Part shown: piece after piece, positions 34,354 to 42,222 of the stretch
Layout: each line of letters opens with the position of its first letter
How positions within the stretch are numbered: position 1 is the first letter of the stretch
Origin: an uncultured Eubacteriales bacterium
GTDB taxonomy: Bacteria > Bacillota > Clostridia > Oscillospirales > CAG-272
Assembly (NCBI GenBank): GCA_900549725.1
Contig: URPL01000011.1
Coordinates: 1 to 61,378, forward strand
Direction of reading: 5' to 3'
Length of the DNA: 61,378 nucleotides
Notes under the pieces: generated by a model
What the model was told of the DNA's origin: nothing
Seen by the model: only the letters and a program-made list of their open reading frames with translations
The model's database searches: none
Translations under genes and position numbers: made by a program

Positions 34354-36186
34354 TTATAGCTTGGCAATCTCCTCGCTTTTTGGAGCTGCCGCTTCTTTTT
34401 TCCGATACCACTTGCTCTGTGCCTGCCACAGGCGGCGATATTCCTCGCATTCGCGCAAAAGGCTCTCGTGCGTACCGCTGCCGACCAGCTCTCCCTGCCG
34501 CAGCACCAAAATGCGGTCCGCCAGGCGCGCGGAGCCGAGGCGATGCGTCACGACCACGGCGCTCTTGCCCTCGGAAAGCGCCGCAAAGCGATGATAGATG
34601 CGGCTTTCCTCATAGGGGTCGATCGCTGCGGTGGGCTCATCCAAAATCATGAGCCAGCGGTCGCGATAATAGCCGCGCGCGATTGCGATGCGCTGCCATT
34701 GCCCGCCGGAGAGATCCACACCGTCGTATTCCTTGGAAAGCATGGTCTGCTCCCCCTGCGGGAAGCTGTCGCTGCCCGGGTCCACGCCGTTTTCAAGCAG
34801 CAAAGGCGCAAGCGACTCCGGCTGCGGTTTTTCCGCGTCGGAAATGGTGATATTTTCCGCAAGGGTCATCTGATATTTCATGTAGCGCTGAAAAACGGCG
34901 CTTGCGCAGCCGCTCTGTGCCTGCAGCGTCCGCTCCGAGGTTTTGACGCCGCCGTAGCGCACCGCGCCGCTCTGCGGCAGATAAATACCGCTGAGCAGGC
35001 GCACCAGGGTCGATTTTCCGGCGCCGTTTTCTCCGACAATGGCAAGCGTTTCTCCCGCGTGCAGCGTGAAGCTGACATTCCGCAGCGCATCCGTCTGCGC
35101 CTGCGGATAGCGGAACGAAACATCGGAAACGGTAATATCGCACAGCGCAGGGGGCTCTGCGTTACCGCCGCGTGCACTCGGCGCATTGAGAAAGCTGACA
35201 TAGTTTGTGATCGCGCTGTTTTCCTCCGCAAGTCCGCTGAACTGCTCCGAAACAAGGTCCTTCATCAGTCCATACAGACTTCCGATGGATTGGAACACGG
35301 CGGCAAACACGCCGACGGTGATTTTGCCGTTCATCAGCGCATAAAACAGCACGAGCAAAACCGCCGCATAGCCGACATAGGAGCAGATATTCACCCCGAA
35401 GGCAACACCTGTATCCCAAATATACCCGCGAAACTGCGGCCGCTGCATTTTGCGCAGCGCGGCTGCATGGCGGTGCTCCAGATAGGGTACCGCGCCGAGA
35501 ATCCGGTTTTCTTTATACAGATCCCGCCCCACGAGCGCGGATTCAAAATAACCGAACGCGCGCCGCTGCGGCGCGATTTTATCCTCAAGCTCCGTATGAT
35601 TTTTGCGCTTGATATAATTGGAGAAAAACGCCGGGATGAACACCGCGACAAGGCAAAGAAGCAGCGGCGGATAGATGCGCAGCAAATAGACCGACATAAA
35701 TACAAGATACGGAATATAGTATGCCAAAATACCAAGGCAGGTCATGGGGAACCATTGCGCGCTGCCGACGCCCTGCTGCGCGCGGTTGAGCTGATCCAGC
35801 CATTCCTTATCCTCAAAATCGCGCGGCTCCGCCTCGCTCGCCTTGCGGAAAAAGTCACGGCGCAGCGTTTGCGACATTGTAATATCAAAATGCATATTGA
35901 GGAAAGTATTTCCGATTCCGAGTCCCCTTTGCACAACATGGATCGCAATCATCCACAAAAGCGCAAACAAAAAGGGGAGCCACGCGGCATCGTCTGTTGC
36001 AAACTCCGCCGCGCGGTCGAACAGGTTTTGGTTCAGCAGCGTCTGTGCCGCGCCGATCAGGCTGAACACGACCCCGAGCAATGTGGACAGAATCACATAC
36101 CACGGCGCCGTGCGCCACAGGTTCGGCCAGGTCATACGAAACAGTGTCAAGTTGGAGAGGTTTTTCTTTTTCCGTTTTTTCTTCAC
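34354..36186 (-). CDS. ABC exporter half-transporter (second pair, downstream member)
   Basis: A 610-residue exporter half: a basic N-terminus (KKKRKKKN), membrane helices to about residue 330, then the ATPase. Walker A is GENGAGKST, the signature DLSGGQWQRIAIARGYY and Walker B LMILDEPTAAID, so its ATP-binding motifs look canonical. The start is GTG at 36186: AGGAG lies 9 bases upstream, and GTGA overlaps the stop of the upstream ABC gene. A TTG at 36195 abuts the ribosome binding site and is unlikely. Substrate unknown. Confidence 0.9.
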   Translation of the reverse strand: MKKKRKKKNLSNLTLFRMTWPNLWRTAPWYVILSTLLGVVFSLIGAAQTLLNQNLFDRAAEFATDDAAWLPFLFALLWMIAIHVVQRGLGIGNTFLNMHFDITMSQTLRRDFFRKASEAEPRDFEDKEWLDQLNRAQQGVGSAQWFPMTCLGILAYYIPYLVFMSVYLLRIYPPLLLCLVAVFIPAFFSNYIKRKNHTELEDKIAPQRRAFGYFESALVGRDLYKENRILGAVPYLEHRHAAALRKMQRPQFRGYIWDTGVAFGVNICSYVGYAAVLLVLFYALMNGKITVGVFAAVFQSIGSLYGLMKDLVSEQFSGLAEENSAITNYVSFLNAPSARGGNAEPPALCDITVSDVSFRYPQAQTDALRNVSFTLHAGETLAIVGENGAGKSTLVRLLSGIYLPQSGAVRYGGVKTSERTLQAQSGCASAVFQRYMKYQMTLAENITISDAEKPQPESLAPLLLENGVDPGSDSFPQGEQTMLSKEYDGVDLSGGQWQRIAIARGYYRDRWLMILDEPTAAIDPYEESRIYHRFAALSEGKSAVVVTHRLGSARLADRILVLRQGELVGSGTHESLLRECEEYRRLWQAQSKWYRKKEAAAPKSEEIAKL

Positions 36187-38012
36187 CGGTACCAACTCCT
36201 TTGCAGCTCAAACATTTCGGCATATTTTCCGCCCTTTTGCATCAGCGCTTCGTGGCTTCCCATTTCGGTCACCTTTCCGCCGTCGATAAGCACAACGCAA
36301 TCGGAAAGCATTGCGGCGCCCAGGCGGTGCGTGATGAAAACGGTGGTTTTACCCTGACTGATCTTTGCAAACATTTCATAAATGCGGCTCTCCGCAACAG
36401 GGTCAAGAGACGCGGTGGGTTCATCCAGAATCTGCAGCGGCGCATCATGATACAAACAGCGCGCAATCGCAAGCCGCTGCGCCTGCCCGCCCGAGACGCC
36501 GACGGAATCCTCCTCCAGCTTTCCGAGCTCCGTATCAAAGCCCTGCGGCATCTGCAAAATCGCATCCGTCAGCGCAAGCTGCTGCGCAGCCCATTTCATT
36601 CTTTCCTCATCATCGCGCGAGAGATCCCCAAGCTTGATATTATCGCGCACGGAGACGGAATAGCTTGCAAAATCCTGAAACACCACGCCGAGCAGCGCCT
36701 TGCGGCTCGCATAGGAAAATTCGCGGATATCACGCCCGTTGTAAAGAATTTTCCCCGTATAATTTTCATATAGGCCGAGCAGAAGCTTTGCCATGGTGGT
36801 TTTGCCGGCACCGTTTTGCCCGACAACCGCATAATGCAGCCCGTTTTCAATTTTGAGATTGAAATGCGTTAAAACAGGCTCTTTTGCATCGGGATAGGTA
36901 AAGCAAACATCCGAAAATTCCAGGCTTTCAAACGGCGGCAGCCCCTGCGCATCGGGCAGATCGTTTGCCCCGGGCACCTCCTCAAGCGCGCAGAACTTCG
37001 TATATTCCGCAAGATAGGCGGTCAGCTCCGAATAGTTGAACACAACATCGGGCAGCACATAAGCAAATGCCTGCATCAGCTGCGCCACCGTGCCGATGAG
37101 GGAAATGTATACACCGATGGTAATCGCTCCTGCGCGCAGCGGCAGCACCAGCAGCCCGTAAATCAGCACGGAGCCGAAAAGCGTAATCAGGCTCACCAAA
37201 TTATTGTGTGTCCTTTTTTTCAGCCAAAGCATATTATTTTTCTTTGAAGTTTGACGGTATTCCGCCTCCCATTTTTCCGTAACAGAGCCGTCATAATCGA
37301 ACAGCGCCCGCTCCTCAACGCTTTCCTTGCCCGTCAGCAAAGATTCCAGATACTCAAGATGCCGCCAATGCTTGGTCAGCGCCTTGCGCTCCTCATAAAG
37401 CTTTCTGCCGCCCTTTGCATGGATGAAAAAGCCCGGCACGGCGAATACAAGCAAAACCGGCAGCGCCCACCAGGCGCTGCGGATCAGCACCGCGGCAAGA
37501 GACACAATGCCGACGACCGTGCCGAGGTTCCCCAGTATTTTATCAAAGCCGACAATGAATTTTGTGGTCGGGTCTTCCCCGATACGGACGCAGAGGTCCC
37601 ATGTTTCGCTGTTTTCGATATGGCGATAGGCAAGCCTTGTCCGTTTTGCAACGACCGCCGCGCGGATCTTGCGCTCCGCCGCCTGCCGCAGTCCGATTTT
37701 GACAAAGCCGATCAGATATTCCTGCACATATTTGAACAGCTGCACGCCGAGCAAAAGCCCGAGGCACAGAAAAATTGCGCTGCGCGGCTGCTCGCCGCGG
37801 GCAATGCGAAGCGCCGTATCCACAAAATCCGCCGTGAGCAGAACCGTGAACGCGGGGAGAGCCGCGTCGATAACGATATACAACACGCGCAGCGTGGCAA
37901 GCAGCGGAGAAAAATGAAAACCGAACCGCAAAAAATCAAACAGGGTATATTTGCGGGGCTTTGTATAAAACGCATTGGTATATGCCGCCAAAGACGGCTC
38001 TTTTTTTTGCAT
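36183..38012 (-). CDS. ABC exporter half-transporter (second pair, upstream member)
   Basis: A 609-residue exporter half with an N-terminal membrane domain and C-terminal ATPase. Walker A is GQNGAGKTTM, the signature VGVSGGQAQRLAIARC has VSGGQ, and Walker B LQILDEPTASLD keeps the catalytic Glu. With its partner it would have two potentially active ATP sites, unlike the other two pairs in this window. The ATG at 38012 is preferred because AGAGGA lies 8 bases upstream. In-frame GTG 38039 and ATG 38021 are alternatives. It is preceded in the operon by a small membrane protein gene. Confidence 0.9.
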   Translation of the reverse strand: MQKKEPSLAAYTNAFYTKPRKYTLFDFLRFGFHFSPLLATLRVLYIVIDAALPAFTVLLTADFVDTALRIARGEQPRSAIFLCLGLLLGVQLFKYVQEYLIGFVKIGLRQAAERKIRAAVVAKRTRLAYRHIENSETWDLCVRIGEDPTTKFIVGFDKILGNLGTVVGIVSLAAVLIRSAWWALPVLLVFAVPGFFIHAKGGRKLYEERKALTKHWRHLEYLESLLTGKESVEERALFDYDGSVTEKWEAEYRQTSKKNNMLWLKKRTHNNLVSLITLFGSVLIYGLLVLPLRAGAITIGVYISLIGTVAQLMQAFAYVLPDVVFNYSELTAYLAEYTKFCALEEVPGANDLPDAQGLPPFESLEFSDVCFTYPDAKEPVLTHFNLKIENGLHYAVVGQNGAGKTTMAKLLLGLYENYTGKILYNGRDIREFSYASRKALLGVVFQDFASYSVSVRDNIKLGDLSRDDEERMKWAAQQLALTDAILQMPQGFDTELGKLEEDSVGVSGGQAQRLAIARCLYHDAPLQILDEPTASLDPVAESRIYEMFAKISQGKTTVFITHRLGAAMLSDCVVLIDGGKVTEMGSHEALMQKGGKYAEMFELQRSWYR

Positions 38013-38054
38013 GCTCCTCATCCTCTCGTCATGGCGCACCGGCGCGCCGCATCA

Positions 38055-38702
38055 TCAGGAAAGCTGTGTAATTTTCTGCTGCAGCGCCCTTGCGGCATTT
38101 TCGTCGCTCGGTGCCGGAAACGCCGCGATTTCTTTGCCCTGCGCCGATAAAATCAACGTTTGCGGCAGCTTTTTGCAAAGGCGCGCCGCCATGGGGCCGA
38201 GCTCCGCTTTGCGCAGCTCGAGCGAAAGCTCTTTTGCCGCAAAGGAAAAACTCTCTTTTTCCACGCGGTCGCGCGCAAGATCGATATGCGCAAGGGTCAG
38301 CATGCCCTTTTGCCCCTCAAAAACCGTGATCTGCGCCACAGTATAGCAAAGCGAACGCGCCGCGCGGTCAAAGCCGACGCGCGCACGGCGGCGGGAGAAA
38401 TCATATCCGCCGACGCTGTCCGAAAACACAACATGCTTTTGCTTCTCTTCAAACAGCGCATGGTGCGAATGCACAAGCTGATACACAAAGCCGTCGATGG
38501 TATCGTCCTTCGGCATGCGGTTTGTGATCGCCACGATCAGAAAGAACAGCGCGCCGACAATCAGCGCACGCTGCCCGAGCAGCGCCCCCTGCTGCGCAAA
38601 GAAAATTTTGAAAATGCCGAAGCCGATCAGCGCAAGAGCTGCAAGATACAGCACCGTGACATAGCTCGGCAGCCCGAAATACATGCGAACCTTTGTTTTC
38701 AT
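38055..38702 (-). CDS. Two-helix membrane protein of unknown function
   Basis: A 215-residue protein not recognised. Two membrane helices lie in the first 60 residues (TVLYLAALALIGFGIF and ALIVGALFFLIVAIT). A cytoplasmic domain follows with HSHHALFEEKQKHVVFSDS and a C-terminal helix. The ATG at 38702 has AAGGAG 8 bases upstream and a consensus promoter precedes it. It is the first gene of an operon with two ABC exporter genes, so it may assist or regulate that exporter; this rests on gene order only. Confidence 0.7.
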   Translation of the reverse strand: MKTKVRMYFGLPSYVTVLYLAALALIGFGIFKIFFAQQGALLGQRALIVGALFFLIVAITNRMPKDDTIDGFVYQLVHSHHALFEEKQKHVVFSDSVGGYDFSRRRARVGFDRAARSLCYTVAQITVFEGQKGMLTLAHIDLARDRVEKESFSFAAKELSLELRKAELGPMAARLCKKLPQTLILSAQGKEIAAFPAPSDENAARALQQKITQLS

Positions 38703-38772
38703 CGTTTTCTCCTTATCATTGTGGTAAAGTCGCACAAAAAAGAGCGCCCCCCCCCGTTGTTTTTCGTGCATT

Positions 38773-38801
38773 ATTATATCATACCTGTCAGCTTTTGTCA
38801 A
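38773..38801 (-). promoter_or_regulatory. Promoter of the membrane protein-ABC operon
   Basis: On the minus strand, consensus TTGACA (38801-38796) and TATAAT (38778-38773) are 17 bases apart. A run of nine G (minus strand; C9 at 38747-38755) lies in the leader between start site and gene. Confidence 0.88.
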
Positions 38802-38867
38802 TTACTGTTTTTTTATTTTTCCTCAACTCTCGGTTGACTTTTTGATTTTTTCGCCATGGAAAAGACC

Positions 38868-38896
38868 TTGCAAAGCATCGGTGAATATGGTACAAT
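38868..38896 (+). promoter_or_regulatory. Promoter of the GH32-like gene
   Basis: TTGCAA at 38868-38873 and TACAAT at 38891-38896 with a 17-base spacer. It lies downstream of an in-frame ATG at 38856, supporting the start at 38928. Confidence 0.7.
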
Positions 38897-38927
38897 AAAG
38901 CATCACCAAAAGGGAGTCGAAACAGCT

Positions 38928-40538
38928 ATGGCAGAAAAATTTGATTTGGATCAATATTGCAGCAAAACATATCCGCAAACGCTAGAGGAGCAAATTGCCT
39001 TTCTGCGCGACCATCCGTTTTTGAAAAATGCCCGCGCCGCCCGCGCCGAGCGCTATGCAGACTATCTCACCCCGCGCTATCATTTTGTCAACGCCGAGGG
39101 ATATATGAACGACCCCAACGGGTTTTGCTATTGGAACGGCCGCTATCATCTGTTTTTCCAGCAGCTTGTCGACAGGGTTATGGTTTGGGGGCATGCCGTG
39201 AGCCGTGACCTTGTGCATTGGACGGAGCTACCCTATGCCATCCATCCCGACCCGACGGAAAACGAGGAATCCTCCTGGTCGGGCGGGGCATGCACGACAA
39301 AGGACTGCGCAAGCATCTTTTATTACGGTCACGGCGGCCACACGGGTCTTTATTGCCAAAAGAGCCGTGATCCTCTCTTGCTGAATTGGGAACGCACCAC
39401 GCGCGGTCCGGCGATTGCGGGCGACACCTCCGAGGCGGAAACGCACCGCGTTCCCTATGCGCAGTATCCTGCCGTATACGACGGCACCGTGTTTTTTGAA
39501 AACGGAAAATATTATGCCATCTCCGCAGGCGTTCAGCGCCGCGCGGACGACACCTTTACAAGGCAGGAATATCTCTTCTCCTCCGACGATCTTGCCTCCT
39601 GGCATTATGAGCACCCGTTTTTGGAGGACGATGCATTCAATTCCATCGGGGACGACGGCGCATGCCCGTACCTTGTGCCCATCGGGCAGGACCCGGACAG
39701 CCGCATTCTTTTGACCTACAGCCATCGCTTCGGTCCGCAATATCTGCTCGGCAGGCTGGACCGTGAGCGCATGAAGCTGCATATCATCGGCGGGGAACGC
39801 ATTTCAAACACCTCCATGTGGTGCGGCTATATGGCGCCTGCCGCCTGCGCCGACAAGGACGGCGCGGGCGTGCCGACGGCGGTCTATGTGATGCATTCCT
39901 TCGGCCATGGAGACTGCATGAGCCTGCCGCATAAGCTCTATCTCTCCGAATTCCCGCAGCGCATCCGCGTGCAGGTCAGCCCCGAGGTGTTCACCCTGCG
40001 CCGCAATGCGCGCACGGTGGAGCCCTTCACCGTATCCGCAGGAGAAGAGGTCGTGATCGATGCCGCGCGCGGAAGTTGCACGGAAATCGATGTGAGCCTT
40101 GATCTGTGGCAGCAAAACGCTACCGCCACATTGAAGCTCTTCCGCAGCGAGGACGGGCGGCAGTATACGGCGCTGAATCTCTTCCCAAGCTGCGGCGATA
40201 TGTACCGCCTGAGCGACGACTGGCATGTCGACTGCATTTTGCAGCTTGACCCGACAAACGGCAGCGACCCGAAACGGGAATGCCGTGCAAGCGTGCCCGA
40301 ATCCATTGCCGTGCCGCTGAATTATATGCAGCCGCTGAAGCTCAAGATTTTCCTTGACCAAAGCGTGATTGAGATCTTTACGGAGCGCGGCAGATCCATT
40401 GCGCGCCGCGTGCTGCCCCCCATGGGCGCCGACACCGTCAGCCTCACGGCGCGCGGCAACAGCGTCTCCGTGCGGGAGATGACCGTTTACGATATGAAGC
40501 CGATCGGCAAAACCTTCTCCGACGGCGATACCCTCTGA
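38928..40538 (+). CDS. GH32-family (clan GH-J) protein with altered catalytic motifs
   Basis: A 536-residue protein with a five-bladed propeller of the GH32 type and a C-terminal beta-sandwich. YMNDPNGFCYWNGRYHLFFQ (residues 59-78) is the GH32 signature with the nucleophile Asp62. The RDP motif is replaced by YDG (184-186, in AVYDGTVFFENGKYY). The ECP motif holding the acid/base Glu is replaced by ACP (245-247, in GDDGACPYLVPIG). The sandwich has SVIEIFTERG near the end. There is no signal peptide. It may belong to a GH32 subgroup acting on an unusual fructoside or another sugar, or be non-catalytic. AGGGAG lies upstream of the ATG at 38928. It stands alone, with no fructose transporter nearby. 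Confidence 0.85.
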   Translation: MAEKFDLDQYCSKTYPQTLEEQIAFLRDHPFLKNARAARAERYADYLTPRYHFVNAEGYMNDPNGFCYWNGRYHLFFQQLVDRVMVWGHAVSRDLVHWTELPYAIHPDPTENEESSWSGGACTTKDCASIFYYGHGGHTGLYCQKSRDPLLLNWERTTRGPAIAGDTSEAETHRVPYAQYPAVYDGTVFFENGKYYAISAGVQRRADDTFTRQEYLFSSDDLASWHYEHPFLEDDAFNSIGDDGACPYLVPIGQDPDSRILLTYSHRFGPQYLLGRLDRERMKLHIIGGERISNTSMWCGYMAPAACADKDGAGVPTAVYVMHSFGHGDCMSLPHKLYLSEFPQRIRVQVSPEVFTLRRNARTVEPFTVSAGEEVVIDAARGSCTEIDVSLDLWQQNATATLKLFRSEDGRQYTALNLFPSCGDMYRLSDDWHVDCILQLDPTNGSDPKRECRASVPESIAVPLNYMQPLKLKIFLDQSVIEIFTERGRSIARRVLPPMGADTVSLTARGNSVSVREMTVYDMKPIGKTFSDGDTL

Positions 40539-40547
40539 AAACAAAGC

Positions 40548-40583
40548 CGGGCGTGCCCCTTGCGGGGGGCACGCCCGATTTTT
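40548..40583. terminator. Terminator between the GH32-like gene and sdaA
   Basis: CGGGCGTGCCCC pairs perfectly with GGGGCACGCCCG, followed by ATTTTT. The A/T runs on both sides suggest it serves both convergent genes. Confidence 0.9.
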
Positions 40584-40592
40584 CGTCCCGGT

Positions 40593-41861
40593 TTAATTTT
40601 GTGATTTGCTTGCGCAGCCGCCGCAGGTGTTGCCGCTGCCCTTGCAGGTGTTGCAGCCGCTTTCAAAAGCCGCGCCGCCGTATGCCGCGGCAAGTCCGCC
40701 GCGGGAGGTCTCGCGATATCCGCTGCGAAGATCCCTGCCCGTCTGATACATCACGCCGACAATGGCATCAAAAGAAATCTTGCGCTTGTTTGCCAGCGAC
40801 TTTGCAAGCATCACGGAGTGAAACGCCTCCGTGCTTGCCATGGCATTGCGCTCAATACACGGAATCTGCACAAGCCCGAGCACGGGGTCGCAGGTCAACC
40901 CCAGGTGATGCTCCAGCGCAATTTCCGCCGCGCATTCAATGCCCGCCGTGTCGAGGCCGTAAATCTGCGCAAGCGCTGCCGCCGCCATCGCACAGGCAAC
41001 GCCGACCTCCGCCTGGCAGCCGCATTCCGCCCCGCTGATAGAGGCGTTTTCTTTCACAAGATTGCCGATCACGCCCGCCGTGCAGAGCGCATCGATAATT
41101 TCCCCGCGCGGCACGCAGCATTCTTCATACATATAATACAGCACCGCCGGCAGCACCCCTGCGGCGCCGCAGGTGGGCGCGGTGACGATTTCGCCGTTAT
41201 CCGCGTTTTCCTCCGCAACGGCAAAGGCATAGGCGCTCACGCGGCGCGCCTCGCGCAGAATGGCAGGCTCCGCCTTTGCATTTTCCGTCGCAAGCGTTTT
41301 TGCCTTGCGCGCAAGATGCAGCCCGCCGGGCAGCTCTCCCCCGGCGCGCAGCCCCCGCAAAATGCTTTGCTCCATCACATCGAAAATCCGATCAAGATAG
41401 GCGTCGATCCCGTCTCCCTCCGCCGCGCGCACATAGCCGGGCAGATTCATGCCCTCTTTTGCAAGGCGCGCTTCGATTTCGGCAAACGATTTTTCCCGGT
41501 AGACCTGCCCGTTCTCGCTGAGCACATGCCCGTCGATCACCACATTCCCGCCGCCGATGCTTTGCGCGCGGATCTGACGCAGCGCGCCGCCCGGCTCTTT
41601 GAAATCGAGCAGCATTTCATTGGGATGTGAAATCGGAGGCATTTCATGATCAAAAAGAATTGCAACATCGTTTCCGAGCTCCTGCCGCAAAACGCGGTCG
41701 GTTCCGTGCCCTTTGCCCGTTGCTGCAAGGGAGCCGAGCAGGCGGATGCGGCACGGAACGCCGTAGGCTTCCCTGCAATATTGCGCAATGCGCTGCGGGC
41801 CGATGGTATGTGAAGAAGAGGGACCTCTCCCGATTCGATACAGCTCTTTTAAAGATTGCAT
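40593..41861 (-). CDS. sdaA: L-serine ammonia-lyase, iron-sulfur type, single chain
   Basis: Deaminates serine to pyruvate with a [4Fe-4S] cluster. The 422-residue protein fuses the beta part (IGRGPSSSHTIGPQRIA at the start) and the alpha part (GEIVTAPTCGAAGVLPAVL, SGAECGCQAEVGVACAMAAA, LEHHLGLTCDP). Cluster cysteines are present. The C-terminus carries an extra cysteine-rich tail, GCNTCKGSGNTCGGCASK, not part of the usual enzyme. The ATG at 41861 has GAGG about 7 bases upstream. It diverges from the glycine-riboswitch symporter gene, linking serine and glycine handling. Confidence 0.93.
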   Translation of the reverse strand: MQSLKELYRIGRGPSSSHTIGPQRIAQYCREAYGVPCRIRLLGSLAATGKGHGTDRVLRQELGNDVAILFDHEMPPISHPNEMLLDFKEPGGALRQIRAQSIGGGNVVIDGHVLSENGQVYREKSFAEIEARLAKEGMNLPGYVRAAEGDGIDAYLDRIFDVMEQSILRGLRAGGELPGGLHLARKAKTLATENAKAEPAILREARRVSAYAFAVAEENADNGEIVTAPTCGAAGVLPAVLYYMYEECCVPRGEIIDALCTAGVIGNLVKENASISGAECGCQAEVGVACAMAAAALAQIYGLDTAGIECAAEIALEHHLGLTCDPVLGLVQIPCIERNAMASTEAFHSVMLAKSLANKRKISFDAIVGVMYQTGRDLRSGYRETSRGGLAAAYGGAAFESGCNTCKGSGNTCGGCASKSQN

Positions 41862-41960
41862 GGTTTTCGCCTCTTTTCTCTTTTCCGCTTTCATTTTCCC
41901 GAATTTATTGTACCATATCCGCCACGGGAAAGCAACCGCGTCTTTTTTGTCGAAAAACGC

Positions 41961-41989
41961 TTGACAAATGTATATCTATGCAGTATACT
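41961..41989 (+). promoter_or_regulatory. Promoter of the glycine riboswitch-agcS unit
   Basis: Consensus TTGACA at 41961-41966 and TATACT at 41984-41989, spacer 17 bases. The transcript has a leader of about 225 bases. Confidence 0.87.
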
Positions 41990-42050
41990 GTATGAGTATT
42001 ATATCTGGCGTTCGTAGAAGCGATCGGGAAAATCTGACCGACCGTGGAGG

Positions 42051-42127
42051 ACACTCTGGAGAATTCATTCAGTTGAATGCCGAAGGTGCAAGGCCCCGTG
42101 CCGAATCTCTCAGGCAAACAGACAGAG
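42051..42127 (+). promoter_or_regulatory. Glycine riboswitch (single aptamer)
   Basis: Conserved glycine aptamer elements are plain: CTCTGGAGAA at 42054, GAATGCCGAAGGTGCAAGG, then GAATCTCTCAGGCAAACAGA and CAGAG, which closes stem P1 with CTCTG. Only one full aptamer is present. The bases just upstream (about 42000-42050) may form the helper or ghost element of singlet switches. A terminator follows before the ribosome binding site, so glycine probably turns the symporter gene on. Confidence 0.9.
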
Positions 42128-42178
42128 CAGATCGTAATTTCTCATTCCGTTTTGAAAATGCGTTCTGTATATTCTTCC

Positions 42179-42210
42179 AAAGCTGTCCGTGCGTCGGGCA
42201 GCTTATTTTT
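42179..42210 (+). terminator. Riboswitch-controlled terminator in the agcS leader
   Basis: AAGCTGTCC and GGGCAGCTT form a stem followed by ATTTTTT, just before GGAGG and the agcS start. Its place between aptamer and gene marks it as the expression platform. Confidence 0.8.
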
Positions 42211-42222
42211 TCGGAGGTTTTT

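Noticed and set aside
34468..36357. A 629-codon plus-strand open frame opposite the ABC exporter gene
   Set aside because: His- and Arg-rich shadow frame without motifs, opposite a well-supported ABC protein.
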